A DNA stretch of 64,000 bases from Acanthochlamys bracteata (Eukaryota > Streptophyta > Magnoliopsida > Pandanales > Velloziaceae): assembly GCA_019914995.1 (NCBI GenBank), contig CM034127.1, positions 868,001 to 932,000 on the forward strand. The letters run 5' to 3'. The translations under genes and the position numbers were made by a program. Positions 60,243-64,000 of this stretch are shown piece by piece (the stretch's first letter is position 1; each line of letters opens with the position of its first letter). Under the pieces are notes generated by a model, which worked only from the letters and a program-made list of their open reading frames with translations, did not search any database and had not been told where the DNA came from.

Positions 60243-63200
60243 ATGCTTTCGGTCATGGCAACGGCAGCGAAGCGGAACTACCGTTGCGTTCCATCGCTTC
60301 AACAGTTTTATAGTGGTGGACCTTATGCCGTTTCTTCTAATGGAGAATTCCTCGCCTGCGCTTGCGGTGACTCGGTCAAAATCGTTGATTCCGGTACTTC
60401 TGCTGTTAAATCTACGCTTGGAGATGGTGAAGGCGATACTGACGCCGTTACTGCTCTAGCTCTTGCTCCCGGTGATAGGTTTCTCTTCTCTGCTGGACAT
60501 AGCAGGCTTATCCGTGTTTGGGACCTTGAATCCAACCGGTGTATTAGGTCATGGAAGGTAATTCAGTTTTCTTTTTCTCTTATTTATTTATTTATCTTCT
60601 GTTTTTCGGTTTTGTTGATTGAGATGATCGAGTTAAGATAGTTTTTTTTAAGAATTTAAATTGGAACTTGAGAAAAACTAAGCACGAATTTTGAAGTTTT
60701 TGTATCGTTTTTACATAAACTTTCTTCCCTTCCATCTATTTTGGTTATTGAATTTTCACTACTTTGGTTAGGCATACTTGAGTTGGAGTTTGGAGAAGCT
60801 GTTATGGAGATCAGTAGATTGGGTTATAGTTCTACCCGGCTTTGCAGTGATCTCATTTGTATTTTAGGAGACAGTATGCAGTATAATGGAAAAATGAGAC
60901 AAAGAGAAAACAGCTTTTCCTAATGATTGCTATTCGTTTTACGGCTTGTGTTCATGATACTGGAGGCTTGTGATGGATGGATCTGATATTGTGAGCCTAA
61001 CCTTTCATGTTTTTTTCCGATGGATTTTTGATACTGGAGGCTTCTGATGGATGGATCTGATATTGTGAGCCTAACCTTTCATGTTTTTTTCCGATGGATT
61101 TTTCTAGGGGCATGATGGTCCTGTGATGAGCATGGCATGCCATGCATCAGGTGGATTGCTAGCAACAGCTGGAGCAGACAAGAAAGTTTGTGTTTGGGAT
61201 GTGGAGGGTGGCTACTGTACACATTCCTTCAAAGGACACAGTGGAGTTGTTACAAGCATAATCTTTCATTCTAATCCAAACCATTTACTTGTGAGTGCAA
61301 ATAAGAACTTAGTTTACTCTACATGATATCCTTCTTGTGTTTCAAAATTTTACTGCAGTGGTCTAACTGCTGTGAAGTTTCTTCAATGATATTTTGCTGT
61401 TCAGTTGAACATGCTCAAAAGAGTTGTCTTAGAAATTGGTATATAGAAGCCAGTCAAATTCTTTCAAATGCATTAGTTTGAGTTGTCTTCAATGGTACTT
61501 AATTTGCTGTGATATTGTCATATTTAAGAATATTTCTTGGACAAAAGAATTTGGATTCCTGCCTAGGAAAAACTAGACTTGGCCGCATGTTTTAGAAGGT
61601 TAAAAATGCTTTTAATTGTTTGAAGGGTCACATTAGGTTCGGATTTAACTTTAGGTGCGATTCAGGTGGACCTCTTCTTTTTCATTGCACAAAGAATGTA
61701 GATGAGTGTTTGAATAGGCAACTATGGAATTTGGTGAAGTTTTTTTATTTTATTTCCATTGGTTAAGCATTCCAGGTCAAGATACCTAAGGACAACGTCG
61801 TATTCCTTTAATTTTCTCTTCTTATGTAATGAGAATCAGCTAATTCTGGTGAAAGAAAGACATATTATTTCCGTATGAGGTAAGTGAAGTATCCTCCTTC
61901 ACTTGATTTTGCATGACATCCATTTCTTGTTTATGGACTTTGTTTTCTGAGTATTATTCAATAAATAAAGTGTAACATTGTCCTCAAATTAGTGAACCCC
62001 TATTTGTCTTTCCTTTCGATAAATTCAGTTTCATCTAAATGACCCCTATCTTGCTTTACTGTGGAAGTGAGGAAGATCCCTAAACAATTGCTTTTAGTTT
62101 GGCTTGTTTAGTTTCCTTCATTGACACTTTAGCTTGTTTTTCATTCTGACCTTGATGAAAGTGTTGATAGATACGAATGCTTTCTGATTAGTAGCTCAAG
62201 AGAGCGATCGTTTTCTTAAAAGTGCTACTTTCAATTGATGGGGTTCCTTCCATCGTAGGTTTACAGAACATTGTCTTGATTTATTCTTTCTATGGTTCTG
62301 TTCCATTTACCGCCATGATGACTCTCATGTTTCTACTATACAGTTGTTCTCTGGGAGCGATGATGCAACTGTCCGCATTTGGAATCTAGAAAACAAGAAA
62401 TGTGCTGCTGTGCTAGAAAAACATTTCTCAACTGTGACTTCCTTGGCATTATCTGAAGATGGACAATCATTGTTGAGTGCTGGAAGAGATAAGGTATGCT
62501 GCAGATTTGATTGTGTTTTACTTAAAAGTGTTGATTTGAACTGCTTATTATATACTTAGGTGAGGTTATGATTTATTGTGGAATGGCTAAAAGGATCTCG
62601 GAGAGCGTGGTGTATATGTTATAATATATGATTTCAACTCAAGTCAAACTTTTGGCTGATGTTCTACAGAAGATTGTGTTAACAATTTGCCAAAAGCATT
62701 GATGCTAACTAGCTTCTAAAGTGTTCTGATTCTTTTCATGGTTTCATACTTTTATTCCAGTAACTTTAATTTCATGAAGCTTAGCGTCGTGTTGGTTGTG
62801 AAAAGCTTTTGGTGTAAATGCAATGGACATACTTTTGGAAATCTATTTTTACCGTTATGTTGTGAAAATCAGAAATACTTTAAAAAGGTATGGTTTTTCT
62901 TCTTAAAAGTCGTGTTTGTTTGGGTTTAAGGATAATCCAACTTGAATTTCTTTGGAAGATCCAGATCCCTAGTGGCCTCTGTTTGCTTCAAGTTATTTAG
63001 AACAGATCTTTTTGAAGTATTGAGGAAAACTCACTGTGCTAGAATGTAATCTGGTAATGGACCATAGTAACCCGCCAATCTGCACTTCTGAAGTTGCTCT
63101 GAATGATATCCTGGTAAACTTAACACAGAGAAGGAGAGAGAGATTCCTCATAGGAGTCGCTTCATGTACATAGGTCACACTTAAAGTCTTACAATTGATG

Positions 63201-64000
63201 GTGGTGGGTTTGACAGCTTCAACTTTCTTAGGATCTTATACATATCGGTATTTGCTTATTTACTTATGTATGTTTATTTATTTTTGTATAACTTTTGGAC
63301 TTCAATGATGAACGCATAGAAAGTGTCCCCTATCATGTAATGATTTCGCTAAAACATTCTAGCCTGTGCTCTTATTATAGGTTGTCAACATATGGGAGCT
63401 CCAAAATTATGAACTTAAAATGACGGTGCCAACTTATGAGATGGTGGAAAGCATCTGTACTATCCATTCTGCAACTAGCTTTTCATCTTGTCTGGGCCTA
63501 AATCAGCTTGACAGTAAGAAGAAAAATAAAACGGGCTCATCACTTCTTAATTTTCTAACTGTTGGGGAACGTGGAGTTGTACGTATATGGAGCTCTGAAG
63601 GGTAAGTCCTTGCTTTTTCCAAATTCTTGTGTTGAGCGTTATGCCATATCATAGTCTTGATAAATCTGCTGGTTATTGATCTGATTGTCTTTGTCTAATT
63701 ACTACCAGAGCAGTCTGCCTATACCAACAGCCATCTTCAGATGGAACTCTTAGTTCAGATAGTGGTGACTCCAGAAGGGGATTTATCTCGTCTATGATGT
63801 TACCTTGTGACCAGGGACTCCTCTGTGTCACTGCTGATCAGCAATTTTTATTTTATCATCCAGAGAAAGACTCAGATGGGTCTTTTCAGTTGTACTTGTA
63901 CAAAAGGCTTGTAGGGTATAATGAAGAAATTCTTGATATGAAATTTTTGGGTGCGGAGGAGAAATACCTTGCTGTTGCTACAAATTTGGAACAGGTAGAT
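60243..64000 (+). CDS. TOZ: WD40 protein UTP13/TOZ (TBL3 homologue), 5' part
   Basis: Coding exons: 60243-60557, 61108-61290, 62344-62493, 63381-63601 and 63709 to at least 63994. The gene runs off the window. All visible phases close. The start is ATG 60243, with a second in-frame ATG at 60255 as an alternative. At least five WD40 blades are visible, among them DRFLFSAGHSRLIRVWDLES, GLLATAGADKKVCVWDVEGG, LFSGSDDATVRIWNLE and SAGRDKVVNIWELQ, followed by FLTVGERGVVRIW and RLVGYNEEILDMKFLG. This order matches Arabidopsis TORMOZ (TOZ), the plant UTP13/TBL3: a nucleolar component of the SSU processome (UTP-B) needed for 18S pre-rRNA processing and embryo cell division. The last bases, CAG|GTAGAT at 63992-64000, may be a donor. 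The C-terminal Utp13 domain lies outside. Intron 1 carries a 74-bp tandem duplication. Confidence 0.94.
60956..61103 (+). repeat. 74-bp tandem duplication at the 3' end of UTP13 intron 1
   Basis: Copy 1 at 60956-61029 and copy 2 at 61030-61103 both begin GATACTGGAGGCTT and end CCGATGGATTTTT. They differ by one clear base (TTGTGA against TTCTGA). Copy 2 runs directly into TCTAG, the acceptor of exon 2. Copy 1 ends at the matching pyrimidine tract but lacks the AG. Confidence 0.92.

Noticed and set aside
62738-62929. 63-codon frame inside UTP13 intron 3
   Set aside because: It is flanked by consistent splice sites of the WD40 gene and has no similarity to any WD40 blade.

Overview
This is a stretch of nuclear chromosome from a flowering plant, most likely a eudicot. 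Genes are split by GT-AG introns, intergenic DNA is very AT-rich, and the recognisable proteins are plant-type: a fibrillin, an R2R3-MYB, a class A1 heat shock factor, a BPA1-like RRM protein, a NAA60-type acetyltransferase, an ABCB transporter and UTP13/TOZ. I could not name the species. No rRNA, tRNA, CRISPR array, organellar gene or bacterial-type operon was recognised.

Layout from left to right. 1-849 holds the last intron and last exon of a plastid fibrillin gene (+). 1.4-2.1 kb holds unassigned coding-like sequence. 2.1-6.8 kb is repeat-rich and probably includes a long LTR-type element with a 50-bp tandem array. 6.9-8.3 kb is a three-exon R2R3-MYB (-). 8.4-18.0 kb is gene-poor, with AT-rich dispersed repeats, a 24-bp minisatellite and a small LTR element with a matched target duplication. 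18.05-20.66 kb is a two-exon conserved plant protein of unknown function (-). 20.7-24.4 kb is repeats. 24.5-25.1 kb is a small single-pass membrane protein (+). 27.6-30.4 kb is a BPA1-like RRM protein (-). 35.7-38.3 kb is an HSFA1 heat shock factor (-). 38.3-43.1 kb holds nested mobile elements, including a hAT-type MITE and a small LTR element. 44.4-46.1 kb is a NAA60/MCC1-type GNAT acetyltransferase (+). 46.1-52.0 kb holds a fold-back MITE and two clean exons of a PP6 regulatory subunit (SAPS) gene fragment (-). 52.1-58.7 kb is a complete 12-exon ABCB2/ABCB10-like transporter (+). 60.2 kb to the right edge is the 5' part of the WD40 gene UTP13/TOZ (+).

The genes are independent transcription units, not an operon. 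As I recall the Arabidopsis locus numbers, the homologues of BPA1, HSFA1b, NAA60 and TOZ lie within about ten loci of each other on chromosome 5 (At5g16840, 16820, 16800, 16750). The right half therefore looks like conserved microsynteny, with an ABCB gene, a SAPS fragment and transposons placed between.

Exon boundaries were set by reading splice sites by eye. In every multi-exon model the phases close without a frameshift. Nothing here looks like a new multi-gene system. The most unusual items are the two uncharacterised plant protein families, the stop-free 93-nt intron inside NBD1 of the transporter, the SAPS exon fragment with intact splice sites, the recent 74-bp duplication beside the UTP13 intron-1 acceptor, and several structurally clear small mobile elements.
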